This document shows positions 53,065 through 61,880 of a stretch of 64,000 nt of DNA, piece by piece. This DNA is from Candidatus Anstonella stagnisolia (GTDB lineage: Archaea > Micrarchaeota > Micrarchaeia > Anstonellales > Anstonellaceae). Below the pieces are notes generated by a model. It was not told the DNA's origin. It saw nothing but the letters and a program-made list of their open reading frames with translations, and searched no databases. Location of the stretch: positions 856,853 to 920,852 of the forward strand of contig CABMCJ010000004.1 in NCBI GenBank assembly GCA_902384585.1. The letters are read 5' to 3'. Position numbers and translations under genes: made by a program. How positions within the stretch are numbered: position 1 is the stretch's first letter; every line of letters begins with the position of its first letter.

Positions 53065-53237
53065 TGGACTTGGGGGGATTCGAACCCCCGGCCTCCTGCT
53101 TTTTTGGAACCCTCGCCCAGTACAAGTACTAAAAGGAAAACAATAAATTTTCCGCGAGCGCTTTTTCGCGCGTACCCAACTGGAGCGCGAAAAAGGGCTC
53201 TTGCAAAGAAGGCGCGCTACCACTGCGCCACAAGCCC
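53065..53237 (-). tRNA. tRNA-Ala(UGC) with anticodon-loop intron
   Basis: Acceptor GGGCTTG (53237-53231) pairs with CAAGTCC (53072-53066), discriminator A. The T-arm GGGGG-TTCGAAT-CCCCC is intact. Anticodon TGC lies at 53205-53203 in the loop TTTGCA, followed by an intron of about 101 nt (53101-53201) at 37/38. The restored anticodon stem CCTTC/GCAGG has one T-C mismatch. CTATTAAAAGG lies about 43 bases upstream. Confidence 0.85.
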
Positions 53238-53305
53238 GTGGGAATACTTATGCCCTTATTGCCTTTTAATAGTTTTGCGCGTTAATTGGTGCGCCTGTGT
53301 TGAAT

Positions 53306-54562
53306 ATGCCAAAGAAAAAGCGGACCACTCTGCCAGAGCAGCAAACCGTCTTAACCGCAGCGGAGCAGGCAACCCAAATACAGGCGGCAGTGCAAAAGGA
53401 GCAGCGCATAGCAGCTGCCCCAAAGGAAGCGCCACTTGACGTAGACTACCTTGTTTCCCTTACGTTTGACAACGACCCCGCGGTTCGAAAGCGCACCGCA
53501 GAGACACTTGGAAAGCTTGATGACCCGCGCGCAATTTTCGCGCTCCTTGAGCTCTCCTCAGACAAGGAGCCAACAGTGCAGGAAGCAGCGCGCGCAGCCC
53601 TTGACAAGTTCAAGACCCAGAAAGACGAGCAGGAGGCAATAGTGACAATAGAGCAACTGCTTGCAGAGAGAAAGGTCGCAAAAATAGAGACCCCGGAGGC
53701 AACAACCGCAACAAAACAAAGGCTCATGCCCACCCTTGAAAAGCTCTTCCACCACGATGAGAAAAGCCCAAAGGGCGCGCGCGAGAAAATCCTCTCTTCC
53801 CTTATGGACAAATTCTTCACTGCCAAAAAGCCGGCAGACTACAGCGATTCCCTTTCCTCAATAGAGCACGTGCATGGGGGCGAAAAGCCCCAAAATGCGC
53901 AGCCCGCCTCAAAGGATGCACTCACGCACGATGAAATAACCCAGATACGCGCAGGGCACGATGAAGTGAAAAAGCCAGTGCAAGTGCAGGAAGAGGAGGA
54001 AATGGGCGAAATTTATTCCCCCCCAAGCACTCCCCAAGCGCAGGAAGAAGCGCAGGAGGAAATGCGCGGGGAAATAGCGGAAACCGCCCCAATTGCAGCG
54101 CCCGCCTCCCAAGACGCAAAGCCATTCTACTACAAGCTCGCATACGACCTTGCAAAGACCGCAGGCACAAAGAAAAACGTGCTTGTGCGCGAGCAAAAGC
54201 GCATAATAGCGAATTTAAAGAAGGACGTGGAGCTTGCATTCAAGCTTGCTGCAAGCAAGGCAGAAGAGGAAGGCTCGCCTTCGCTTTCCAACCTCAAGCC
54301 AGGCTTAAAGCACCTTTCCCTTGCCCCAATGCAAATTTCCTCAATTTCCGAAATACAGTACGGGAAGAAAGGTGCATACTCAAAAATCGCTCTCTCAGAC
54401 GGTAAAAAGAGCGTTCCCTTGCTTGTCCCAAAAGAGCGCGCATCCGGAATATCCGTTACAGACCAGCTTTCCCTTAAAGACGTGCAAACAGATTTCATGG
54501 TGGAAACAGGCGAGCTCGTGCTCATCCTTTCCCCCAACTCCAAAATGCTCATTATGCGCTAG
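53306..54562 (+). CDS. HEAT-repeat protein of unknown function
   Basis: 418 residues. Two HEAT/PBS-lyase-type repeats lie at about 48-110 (DNDPAVRKRTAETLGKLDDPRAIFALLEL, SSDKEPTVQEAARAALDKF). A long charged, probably disordered linker rich in E, Q and P (about 120-270) and a C-terminal alpha/beta region (about 275-418) follow. The C-terminal segment ending TGELVLILSPNSKMLIMR looks like a small beta barrel. The ATG at 53306 lies about 40 bases after CTTTTAATAG. Part of the orphan island; role unknown. Confidence 0.65.
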   Translation: MPKKKRTTLPEQQTVLTAAEQATQIQAAVQKEQRIAAAPKEAPLDVDYLVSLTFDNDPAVRKRTAETLGKLDDPRAIFALLELSSDKEPTVQEAARAALDKFKTQKDEQEAIVTIEQLLAERKVAKIETPEATTATKQRLMPTLEKLFHHDEKSPKGAREKILSSLMDKFFTAKKPADYSDSLSSIEHVHGGEKPQNAQPASKDALTHDEITQIRAGHDEVKKPVQVQEEEEMGEIYSPPSTPQAQEEAQEEMRGEIAETAPIAAPASQDAKPFYYKLAYDLAKTAGTKKNVLVREQKRIIANLKKDVELAFKLAASKAEEEGSPSLSNLKPGLKHLSLAPMQISSISEIQYGKKGAYSKIALSDGKKSVPLLVPKERASGISVTDQLSLKDVQTDFMVETGELVLILSPNSKMLIMR

Positions 54563-54566
54563 AAAA

Positions 54567-55106
54567 CTAATTTCTCGCGAACTTCAGGCTAGGCTTCACA
54601 AACGCATCAAATTCCGCCCCGTTGAGGAACACAACAGTCTTTTTCTCGCACTTCATGCGCATTCCCAGCCTCAAAAGAAGCATCTCATCCTGCCTGTTCC
54701 CAAAAAAATAGTGCAGCTTATTCCCCTTCCCCACTCCACCGTTCCCATCATAAATGCCCGCAATGAAGCTTGCAGCATACTCATTTTTGTACCGAAAAAG
54801 CTCAAGCTCGTTTTTCAAGACCCCATCAAAGAATGCGCGGTATGCGGAATGGTAAAAATACACCTTGCAGTCTTCGCGCTCCCTTCGGACCTTCACAAGC
54901 CTGCCCTGTGAAAAGTCCATTTTTTCATCCACCTTTGGCTCAATGAATTTTACCTTGTCAGGCTGCGCAATTCCAGTGCTTAGGCATTCTCTCAGGAACA
55001 CCTCGCAAATTCCCCTGTTCCCCTCTATCCCTATCCCTTCCTTTGTCCTTCTTGCCTTCCACAACCCTATTATGTATGCAAGCTGCGGGGTCAATTTTAT
55101 TTTCAT
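54567..55106 (-). CDS. degenerate LAGLIDADG-type endonuclease
   Basis: 179 residues. Two half-motifs in the right spacing suggest a two-repeat LAGLIDADG homing endonuclease: AYIIGLWKARRTKEG near the N-terminus, where the metal-binding acidic residue is lost, and SFIAGIYDGNGGVGKG in the second half, which looks intact. It stands alone, not inside an intron or intein. Probably inactive or repurposed. The ATG at 55106 follows AAATAAGGAC. Convergent with the HEAT-repeat gene. Confidence 0.6.
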   Translation of the reverse strand: MKIKLTPQLAYIIGLWKARRTKEGIGIEGNRGICEVFLRECLSTGIAQPDKVKFIEPKVDEKMDFSQGRLVKVRREREDCKVYFYHSAYRAFFDGVLKNELELFRYKNEYAASFIAGIYDGNGGVGKGNKLHYFFGNRQDEMLLLRLGMRMKCEKKTVVFLNGAEFDAFVKPSLKFARN

Positions 55107-55205
55107 GTCCTTATTTTGCAGGCAAAGGTAAAAAAGGCAGCAACTACTGTGGTAAAAGAGCAATGGTTATATATAAGTCCCGCGCATATCTTAACCTGTG
55201 ATCAT

Positions 55206-56294
55206 ATGGCGTCAACATACAACCTGCCTCAGGAGCGCAAGGCTGAAATAGCTAACGTGCTAACCGCCCTTCCCCAAAAACCCCCCTTTGCAAAACATCT
55301 GCTCACTCGCCTAAATTCTGGTGCAAGCTCGTTTATTACAAAAGACGACAGGCGGAATTTAACCGACCTGGGCATACGCACAAGCATAAGAAACAAGAGT
55401 GTGAACTGGGTTTCACTCGACCCGCTCCTAGAACAGCATTTGTCTAGGTTAGCCGGCACTTCGGTTCTAGCGCCCAAGGAAAAATATTTCAAGGGTTTCG
55501 CAGGCAACGCATTCTCATGCATAAAGAAAGGATTGCTAAAATCAGCCATTGTGCTCCCCATCGCATTTTTCGCATCCCACCTTTCCTATTCAGCATTCTT
55601 TTCTTCAGTTGCTTCTTCAGGCATAGTCACAATAAAATCAGTTGGTTCATTCCTGCTGCCAGCAGCAACCCAAGTCGCCTCACTCACACTAGGTGGCGCA
55701 ATAACACTAGCGGTTATTCTTTCGGGGGCATACGTCGCTTACAGTCATCACAATGCAGCCAAAGAGAGAAAAGAAAGCATTCGCGAGGCAGCAGGAATAA
55801 AAAAACCAAATGCAACTCGAATTTCCAAGGTAGAGGAAATTACCTCAGAAATGCTCTCTGTAATAAGTAAATATCTAAAACCCTCTGCACTTCTTTTTAC
55901 AGGCGCTTATTTTCTGGGCAGCATTGTTTCCCAAGGCACTCTAGGTTCTGCATTAAATGCAACTACTGGATTACTCATAAATGCAGTTTCTTCTGTAGGT
56001 GGGGCAATATACTCTCTCGGATGGGGAGTTCCTGTCGTCTTCATAACCTATGAATTCATGAAACTCAGGTATGAGCAAGGCTCCAAAACAAGCGCAGCGC
56101 GGGAAAAAGCGCGCAAGGAAGAAGAGGATCAAGGCGCACTTGCATATGATTCCTCTATGGCTTCTCCTTCTGATGCATCAAGACCTGAACAGGCATCGCG
56201 CAAGCGTAAATTTTCTTCAATCCACCCAAAACCTCCATTCTCAGCTCTAAATGTGTCTGGTTTGGTAGAAAGTGCCGCATCTTCGAGTAGCTAA
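55206..56294 (+). CDS. orphan polytopic membrane protein
   Basis: 362 residues. A soluble N-terminal region (about 1-105) resembles a small DNA-binding-like helical fold at most. Four or five hydrophobic helices follow (about 112-135, 145-165, 168-188, 233-262, 270-290), then a charged, Ser-rich cytoplasmic tail. A strong GGTTATATATAAG box lies about 30 bases before the ATG. Codons here look more A+T-rich than in most of the window, hinting at recent acquisition. Family unknown. Confidence 0.62.
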   Translation: MASTYNLPQERKAEIANVLTALPQKPPFAKHLLTRLNSGASSFITKDDRRNLTDLGIRTSIRNKSVNWVSLDPLLEQHLSRLAGTSVLAPKEKYFKGFAGNAFSCIKKGLLKSAIVLPIAFFASHLSYSAFFSSVASSGIVTIKSVGSFLLPAATQVASLTLGGAITLAVILSGAYVAYSHHNAAKERKESIREAAGIKKPNATRISKVEEITSEMLSVISKYLKPSALLFTGAYFLGSIVSQGTLGSALNATTGLLINAVSSVGGAIYSLGWGVPVVFITYEFMKLRYEQGSKTSAAREKARKEEEDQGALAYDSSMASPSDASRPEQASRKRKFSSIHPKPPFSALNVSGLVESAASSSS

Positions 56295-56431
56295 AACCAC
56301 AAATTTCATTACGAAATACAACACATGCACTCTGACTGACGTCGGCATAATACCATCAAGCATAAAAAACGAGCTTTGCGTCCAAGATGTCGGGTTAGCA
56401 TGTCAAGAAAACATTTCATTGGAACTTGCAT

Positions 56432-57262
56432 TTATCGACCATAACTATCAATCGCCCTGCGTCTAAACTCTCGTATATACTCATTCAGCGCGTAATACCC
56501 TCCCCACATATCTTTTATTATTCCCTCACCAGCCAATTTCCAAAAAAAGACATCCGGGACAAAAGGCATTTGATATTTAGTGAATGGTGGCAATCCATTT
56601 TTTTCAAGCCGGTCTGATAAATTGCACGCCCAACAAATTGATTTTACAATATCTCCCTGCGAATATTCCCCGCCGGGGTCGGCAATTGCCCACCACCATT
56701 CTCCTTTATATTTCTCCATAACCAACTTTATTTTTTTGTTTATCTCATAATCACTATTAATTATATACAGAATCTCATCCTTTTTTCTTTTAAAGAACCA
56801 TCCACTACCATACGATGTCAATAAGTGTTTAAGTTGCCGGATAAAATTTATCTTTAATCCCATCAATACATCCGGCGTCATAGCCACATTTACTTCTTGT
56901 TGTATCTGGAATTCCATTTTTCGTCGAATATTTTCCTGTCTATACATCTCTATCCTCTCTGCACTTGTGGTCTTCTTTTGTTTCAGCTGCATCTGCGCGT
57001 ATTCCTCTCTGCGCCTCTGCTCTTCCCTTACTACATACCCTGCGTTATCCGCCAACCATTTTTGCTGAGCATATAATGGCTGCACATAATCGTGTACCGG
57101 CTCCCCGCCTCCAAACGGCGAAGTGTCCACCATCCCGCTATCTGATTTTACTTTCTCCTTTACTTTATTCCAAAAAGTAGCAGTTCTTGCTCTCAATGCG
57201 GGTGTGAATATCCGCCCTTTAGACATATTTCGATCTGGTATAATCTGCTTTATTATCTTCAT
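56432..57262 (-). CDS. orphan protein of A+T-rich composition
   Basis: 276 residues, unrecognised. The N-terminal 60 residues are basic; a charged helix (REEQRRREEYAQMQLKQKKTTSAERIEMYRQENIRRKMEFQIQQEV) spans about 78-125. The C-terminal 140 residues are rich in W, Y and F and contain CWACN. Base composition and codon choice differ visibly from its neighbours, so horizontal acquisition is plausible. The gap of 137 bases after it (56295-56431) shows no further feature. Confidence 0.55.
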   Translation of the reverse strand: MKIIKQIIPDRNMSKGRIFTPALRARTATFWNKVKEKVKSDSGMVDTSPFGGGEPVHDYVQPLYAQQKWLADNAGYVVREEQRRREEYAQMQLKQKKTTSAERIEMYRQENIRRKMEFQIQQEVNVAMTPDVLMGLKINFIRQLKHLLTSYGSGWFFKRKKDEILYIINSDYEINKKIKLVMEKYKGEWWWAIADPGGEYSQGDIVKSICWACNLSDRLEKNGLPPFTKYQMPFVPDVFFWKLAGEGIIKDMWGGYYALNEYIREFRRRAIDSYGR

Positions 57263-57512
57263 GCTCCTACCGTATGAGTTTACAATGCCAAATCTAATAA
57301 AATTTCCTATATTCTGACGCTGGGCAGAGTACCACTCGCTTCGCGCCAGCGGAGGAGCGCGCCCAAGATGGGTTCATGATGGGTGCAGCCCCTTATTTCA
57401 TAGCACCCGCCAAAAATATTTATCTTTTCTATTTTCAGTCATATTTTCACCATACTACTTTATATACCACTTCTTACATAAAGACAATACGGATATTTAT
57501 CAGAGGGCATAT
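57263..57512. other. intergenic region with promoter and two hairpins
   Basis: CGCTGG (from about 57322) pairs with CCAGCG, and GGGTGC with GCACCC further on. A CTTTATATACC TATA box near 57460 probably serves the gene at 57513. I see no gene or known RNA here. Confidence 0.35.
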
Positions 57513-57977
57513 ATGTTTAGCAGCAGTAGAAATAAGCGCTCCCCAGAGTTAGCGCAGCTTCCTTCTCACTTTCCATTCCACCTTCGCCGCGACCCTGCAG
57601 CCTCAATGGCAAAAACAATGCCTCCAGAAAAAGCTCCGGCAACCGCCCAAGCCCAAAAGCCGTCTCCTGAGCCAGAAAAGCCCGCGCCGCAGAAAAAATC
57701 TTTCGCGCGCAGGCACGGCTTGAAATTCGCAACAGTTGCCGCAGTAGCCCTTTTTATTTACGACCAGCGCGACAGCATACAGCCCGACGAGGTGCGGGCG
57801 CTCTGCCGCCGCCTTATGTGGGTATGCTCCTACTATGCAGAGGAAATAACAGGCACGCTTCTGGCAGGCGCAGCGCTTGGTGGCATTGCAAAAAGGCTGT
57901 TTTCACGCGCAGCAAGAAATTCCCCTAATGACACTGAAAACAATCCAACCTGCACGCATGATGAATCCCGAAACTAA
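57513..57977 (+). CDS. small orphan membrane protein
   Basis: 154 residues. A Pro/Ala/Lys-rich disordered N-terminal third is followed by two hydrophobic segments (HGLKFATVAAVALFIYD about 68-84 and ITGTLLAGAALGGIAKRLF about 112-130) flanked by Arg-rich stretches. CAGAGGGC precedes the ATG. Its stop overlaps that of the convergent 1227-residue gene by four bases. Function unknown. Confidence 0.55.
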   Translation: MFSSSRNKRSPELAQLPSHFPFHLRRDPAASMAKTMPPEKAPATAQAQKPSPEPEKPAPQKKSFARRHGLKFATVAAVALFIYDQRDSIQPDEVRALCRRLMWVCSYYAEEITGTLLAGAALGGIAKRLFSRAARNSPNDTENNPTCTHDESRN

Positions 57978-60900
57978 TACATCATGCTTCCCCTGCCTGC
58001 CCTGCTGATTCCATCGCCCGCCATCATGTTTTCAGGCGCTTGTATAAAGAAGAAGTAGCTTTTTGCATATTCAGTGAGAACTTCAGGGTTAAGTTTCAAG
58101 TAGCTGTAATCCAGCACTGCCTTGTAATCAAACCCTGCGAATTCCTCCCTTGAGAAAAATGCCGCAATGTTCTCGTATTTGCCGAAAATTTTCCTAAACT
58201 GCGCAATTTCCATGCTTGCAACCTGCACGGATTGCTCGCCTCCCTTCCCGTCATCCATCCTTACCTCACTTATCCCTTTCTTTGCGCACAGGCTTTTGAA
58301 TACCCCAAATGTGGCATCGCCCAGCCTCCCCATAACCATAAGCTTATTCCCATCAACCGTTGTCGGGACGCCACTCTCCTGCGCAGCCTGCAAAAGGTTC
58401 TGCTGGAATATGGCAGCATATGTTTTTGGCAGCCCGCGGTTGTATGCAAGCACCGCAGTAAGCTCAACGTCCTCATAGGTTGCGCGCGGGTCATACCGTG
58501 CCGCAATTCCCTGGAGCACAGCAAGGTTATCATTGTATATCTTTCCTGCAAAGAACAGCCCCAGCTGCTCGTTTCCAAGGATTTTTACTGCAATAATGGC
58601 GCGCCTGTCGTTCTCATCAAGCATGCCCCAGTTTCCAATCGATTCCTGCACGTTAGTGTTATGCACTCCAAGGCTGTTCATCACGTTGAGAAGCTCCCCA
58701 CGGTTCTGCGCATTTTTCAGCCACCGGTTCACCCAGTCCACGTCCACCTGGAATGAGCCCGTGGTGTTTATCCTGCCGCGCAACTTTTCAGCCGCCCAAA
58801 ACGCAAAAGTGCTTGAAGCAGCGGCATTTTCCTTGTATTTCCTAAGCTCAAAGCTGCTTTTTGAGCTGTACTGCTCATTGTAAAGTATTACCATAAGGGC
58901 ATCAAAAGTCTGCTGGCTTATCCCAAGCGCGTCCCTTGATTGTCCCAGCCTTTGCATGTGGCTTACAAACTCGCCCCTCCTGTCTTCCAACTTCTCAGGG
59001 CTTGCCTCAAACCTGGTGCGCTGCCTGCCGGCATACGCAAGCGCAGGGGTGCGCATTCCCGCATTCCATCTTGCATCCGCTTCCCTGCTTTCCGCAGACG
59101 CATACTTTACATCAGGCACGCTTATCCTGACGCTCATTCCCTCTCGTTTTTCCCTGAAATTCTTGCTTATGCCGTTCTGGCGCAGTATCTCGCCCATCAT
59201 GTACTCAAAAGGCATGTGGAATTCCCTTGAAAGCTGGATTGCGAAATCCTCAGGGCGCATGCTTTCCCTGCAAGTGCGCGTTTGCGTTTTCGAAGGCGAA
59301 ATCCTGCTGAAATCCGGCACAAACATCCTTGAGCCTTCCACAAATATGTTCTGTTCAAGGAACCTGCCAAATTCCGCATCGTTTTTCATGTCCCACACGT
59401 TGAAATTTGTCTTAAGGTTCTCAGCCCATTTCCCATCCCCAATGCACACGAGCGTGTGCCCAGGCGTTTTGCTTCTCAAAGGGAACATTGTTGTGTGCCC
59501 CCATCTCACTGTAAGAAGGGAGCCTGCTGGCGCAGACGTAAGCTGCTTCCAAACCCTTTCCCTTTGCTCCGGCGTAAGCTTGCTGAAAATATTCCCGCTT
59601 TCCTGCGTGTATTCATCATACCCTTCTGCCTGCGTTGGCGTCTGGGGCACCTCGCCTTTTGCAAAGAATCCGCGTTCGCTGAAAATAGTGTGGGGCAAAT
59701 AGTCGTGCAGCTCCCACGTTGAAACTGCAACCAATGGCATTGAAAGCCCTTCCCTCTCAAGCATTTTTGGCAGCACATACCCAAATGCATACCCTGCGCA
59801 CTGCACTTCGCCTGCGGCTCCCATCGACTTGTAATACTTCAAGAGCGGGTCCGACTCCTCCTGAAGCTGCTGCTTGCTTATCAGCTCCCCCTGAATGCCG
59901 GAAGGCGCAGTATGCGCAAGCGGTGGCCGCGCATTCTCATCAGGCTGCCAGATTGGTTTTATTATGTTATGGGCGGGCGCCTGCACCCTCCCTGCAGTTG
60001 CGGCGGCTGCCTCGCTTTGCGCAACCCCTTCTTCCGCAATTGCCTGCCTGCCCTGGGCATTCCCTGCCTGCACAACCGTTGTGCCCGCAGTGCCCCCCTG
60101 CGGCTGCGCAAATCCTATCTTGCGCACCGGAATTTCAAACGGCGGCCTGTTTGGGTCCACTGTTTTTCCGGCGTTTTGGTATCTCTCAAGCACTTCATTA
60201 GAAACTTCCCACGATTGCGCCTTGGGCGCTTTTGCAGGCTGGGCTTTTGCAGCCGCCATTGGTTGCACCTCATCCCGCACTGGCTGCACCGCTTTAACTT
60301 GCTGCCTCCCCTCTTCCGGCTCACTTTCCACTTTCGGTTGTGCGCCTCTGGCTTTAATTTCAGGCTCAACTTTCCTCTCCTGCACAACCGGCGGTTCACG
60401 CGCCTGTGCCCTTTCAACATCTGCCTGTTGCCTGCCCTGAACAGTTTTCTCTTCTTTAGTTGCCTGTACGGCCTGCGGCTTTGGCGCCGCGCCTACTTTG
60501 GGCACCGTAATCTGGAATGGCTGCCTGTTCGGGTCCACTGTTTTTCCGGCGTTTTGGTATGCATTAAGCACAGCATCAGAAACGCCCCACGTGCGCGGCG
60601 CTTTTGCAGGCTGGGCTTTTGCAGCCAAATTCCCCTGCGCCTCATTTTGCGCAGGCTGCCTCACTTCAGGCTCATTTTTCCTTCCCGCGAATTCAGGAAC
60701 CGGTGCCGCCGAGCCTGAAAATTCCGTCTCTTTTTTTGCTTGCGCGCGCGCAGTTTCTTTCTTGCTTTCATCCCGGACTTTGGTTTTTTTCTCCTGTTTA
60801 ACTGCAACCTCGGGCTGCCTCTGCACTTTTTCTTCTGCAGGGCGCTGCGTTTGCCTGCCAACAAGCCCCGCCTTTATATAAGGATTAACAACAGTCCAAG

Positions 60901-61657
60901 ATTCTGCTTCCGACTTCGCCTGTTTTCCTGCTTTTTTCTCCTGCTTCCTTGTCCCTTCTTGGGCTTCTGCCCCGCCTGCAAATTCGCGTTGTGCCCGCCC
61001 GCCTGGCCCTGCAAATTCTGCTGCCGATTCAGAAACTATCTTTCTGCCGGGCCCAGCAAATTCATTTGCGGTTTCAGCCTGCTTCTCCTTTTTCCTCTCT
61101 TCTTTCCCCTGCATGCCCCGCCCAGTTGCAGCAGACTTTTTCTCACTTGAGCCGGCTGCAGAACCTGCCGCCACTTTCTTTTCTGCGCGTTCCGCTTCTT
61201 TTTTTGCCCCGCCTGCCTCTTGCACTGCCACTGGCTTCTCCTCTTCTTGCGTGCCCTGTGGCTTAAGCCCAGCAGCAGGTTTTTTTGCCTCGGCTGCAGG
61301 CTCTTCCCTTTTCACTGTGCCTGCATCTGCCTTAGCCTCACCTACTGCCGCAACCGGCGCTGCCTGCACGACCTTGCGCGGCTTTACTTTTTCGAAATTT
61401 ATCTTCTCGCTCTCCTTTACCTGCGCATCAGTTACGCCCAGCCTTTTTGAGAGCTTCGCGAGCGTTCCGCTCAGCTTGCTCACATAGTCGTAATAAATAG
61501 CCTGCCCGTTTGCATCCGTGCCTTCTTTCCTTAAAATCCTTGCGCCGCTTCTCCCAAGGAATTTGTAATTTACCCAAAAGTGCTCTTTTACGGAGTCTGC
61601 CTCCTGCATCTGCCCCTTTACGTCGCGCAGCTTCCAATTGGCGTACAGCGAGCCCAT
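57974..61657 (-). CDS. giant multidomain protein, putative cell-wall hydrolase
   Basis: 1227 residues. The N-terminal segment has a LysM-like stretch YVSKLSGTLAKLSKRLGVTD (59-78). Residues 100-600 are low-complexity K/E/A/Q/P with several EF(A/S)G motifs and two copies of a YQNAGKTVDPNR module (367-378, 493-504). Residues 615-780 look like NlpC/P60: QCAGYAFGY (Cys620) and GHTLVCIGDGKWAE (His734). Residues 915-1095 look like a lytic transglycosylase: WAAEKLRGR, TTGSFQVDV and AYNRGLPK. No signal peptide. TTAAATACC and AGGAGAAT precede the ATG. Domain calls are by eye and unproven. Confidence 0.7.
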   Translation of the reverse strand: MGSLYANWKLRDVKGQMQEADSVKEHFWVNYKFLGRSGARILRKEGTDANGQAIYYDYVSKLSGTLAKLSKRLGVTDAQVKESEKINFEKVKPRKVVQAAPVAAVGEAKADAGTVKREEPAAEAKKPAAGLKPQGTQEEEKPVAVQEAGGAKKEAERAEKKVAAGSAAGSSEKKSAATGRGMQGKEERKKEKQAETANEFAGPGRKIVSESAAEFAGPGGRAQREFAGGAEAQEGTRKQEKKAGKQAKSEAESWTVVNPYIKAGLVGRQTQRPAEEKVQRQPEVAVKQEKKTKVRDESKKETARAQAKKETEFSGSAAPVPEFAGRKNEPEVRQPAQNEAQGNLAAKAQPAKAPRTWGVSDAVLNAYQNAGKTVDPNRQPFQITVPKVGAAPKPQAVQATKEEKTVQGRQQADVERAQAREPPVVQERKVEPEIKARGAQPKVESEPEEGRQQVKAVQPVRDEVQPMAAAKAQPAKAPKAQSWEVSNEVLERYQNAGKTVDPNRPPFEIPVRKIGFAQPQGGTAGTTVVQAGNAQGRQAIAEEGVAQSEAAAATAGRVQAPAHNIIKPIWQPDENARPPLAHTAPSGIQGELISKQQLQEESDPLLKYYKSMGAAGEVQCAGYAFGYVLPKMLEREGLSMPLVAVSTWELHDYLPHTIFSERGFFAKGEVPQTPTQAEGYDEYTQESGNIFSKLTPEQRERVWKQLTSAPAGSLLTVRWGHTTMFPLRSKTPGHTLVCIGDGKWAENLKTNFNVWDMKNDAEFGRFLEQNIFVEGSRMFVPDFSRISPSKTQTRTCRESMRPEDFAIQLSREFHMPFEYMMGEILRQNGISKNFREKREGMSVRISVPDVKYASAESREADARWNAGMRTPALAYAGRQRTRFEASPEKLEDRRGEFVSHMQRLGQSRDALGISQQTFDALMVILYNEQYSSKSSFELRKYKENAAASSTFAFWAAEKLRGRINTTGSFQVDVDWVNRWLKNAQNRGELLNVMNSLGVHNTNVQESIGNWGMLDENDRRAIIAVKILGNEQLGLFFAGKIYNDNLAVLQGIAARYDPRATYEDVELTAVLAYNRGLPKTYAAIFQQNLLQAAQESGVPTTVDGNKLMVMGRLGDATFGVFKSLCAKKGISEVRMDDGKGGEQSVQVASMEIAQFRKIFGKYENIAAFFSREEFAGFDYKAVLDYSYLKLNPEVLTEYAKSYFFFIQAPENMMAGDGISRAGRGSMMY

Positions 61658-61694
61658 ATTATTATTCTCCTATAACAGGTATTTAAGCATTGGC

Positions 61695-61880
61695 TTATTG
61701 CCCGCTTATCCTCTGAAGAAGCGTGTCGGCACGTGCAATAAGTTGTGAATGTGCATCCCAGTTTGCAGGCACTTTGAGCACCACCTTCGCATCCTTGCGC
61801 CCAATCTCTTCCTGTTCGCCGCTGATTTTGTTCTGGTTAAGCATTTCCGCAAGCACGTATTCAAAAGGCATTCCGGTGCG
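61695..61880 (-). pseudogene. in-frame continuation after TAG
   Basis: After TAG (61881-61883) the same frame stays open for 61 codons to a TAA at 61695-61697. It reads RTGMPFEYVLAEMLNQNKIS..., matching HMPFEYMMGEILRQNGIS of the giant protein. The sequence is either translated by readthrough or is the tail of a recently interrupted gene. Confidence 0.65.

Noticed and set aside
47387..57973. Integrated provirus in the orphan island
   Set aside because: No integrase, terminase, capsid, portal or attachment-site repeat was recognised; left as an unexplained island.
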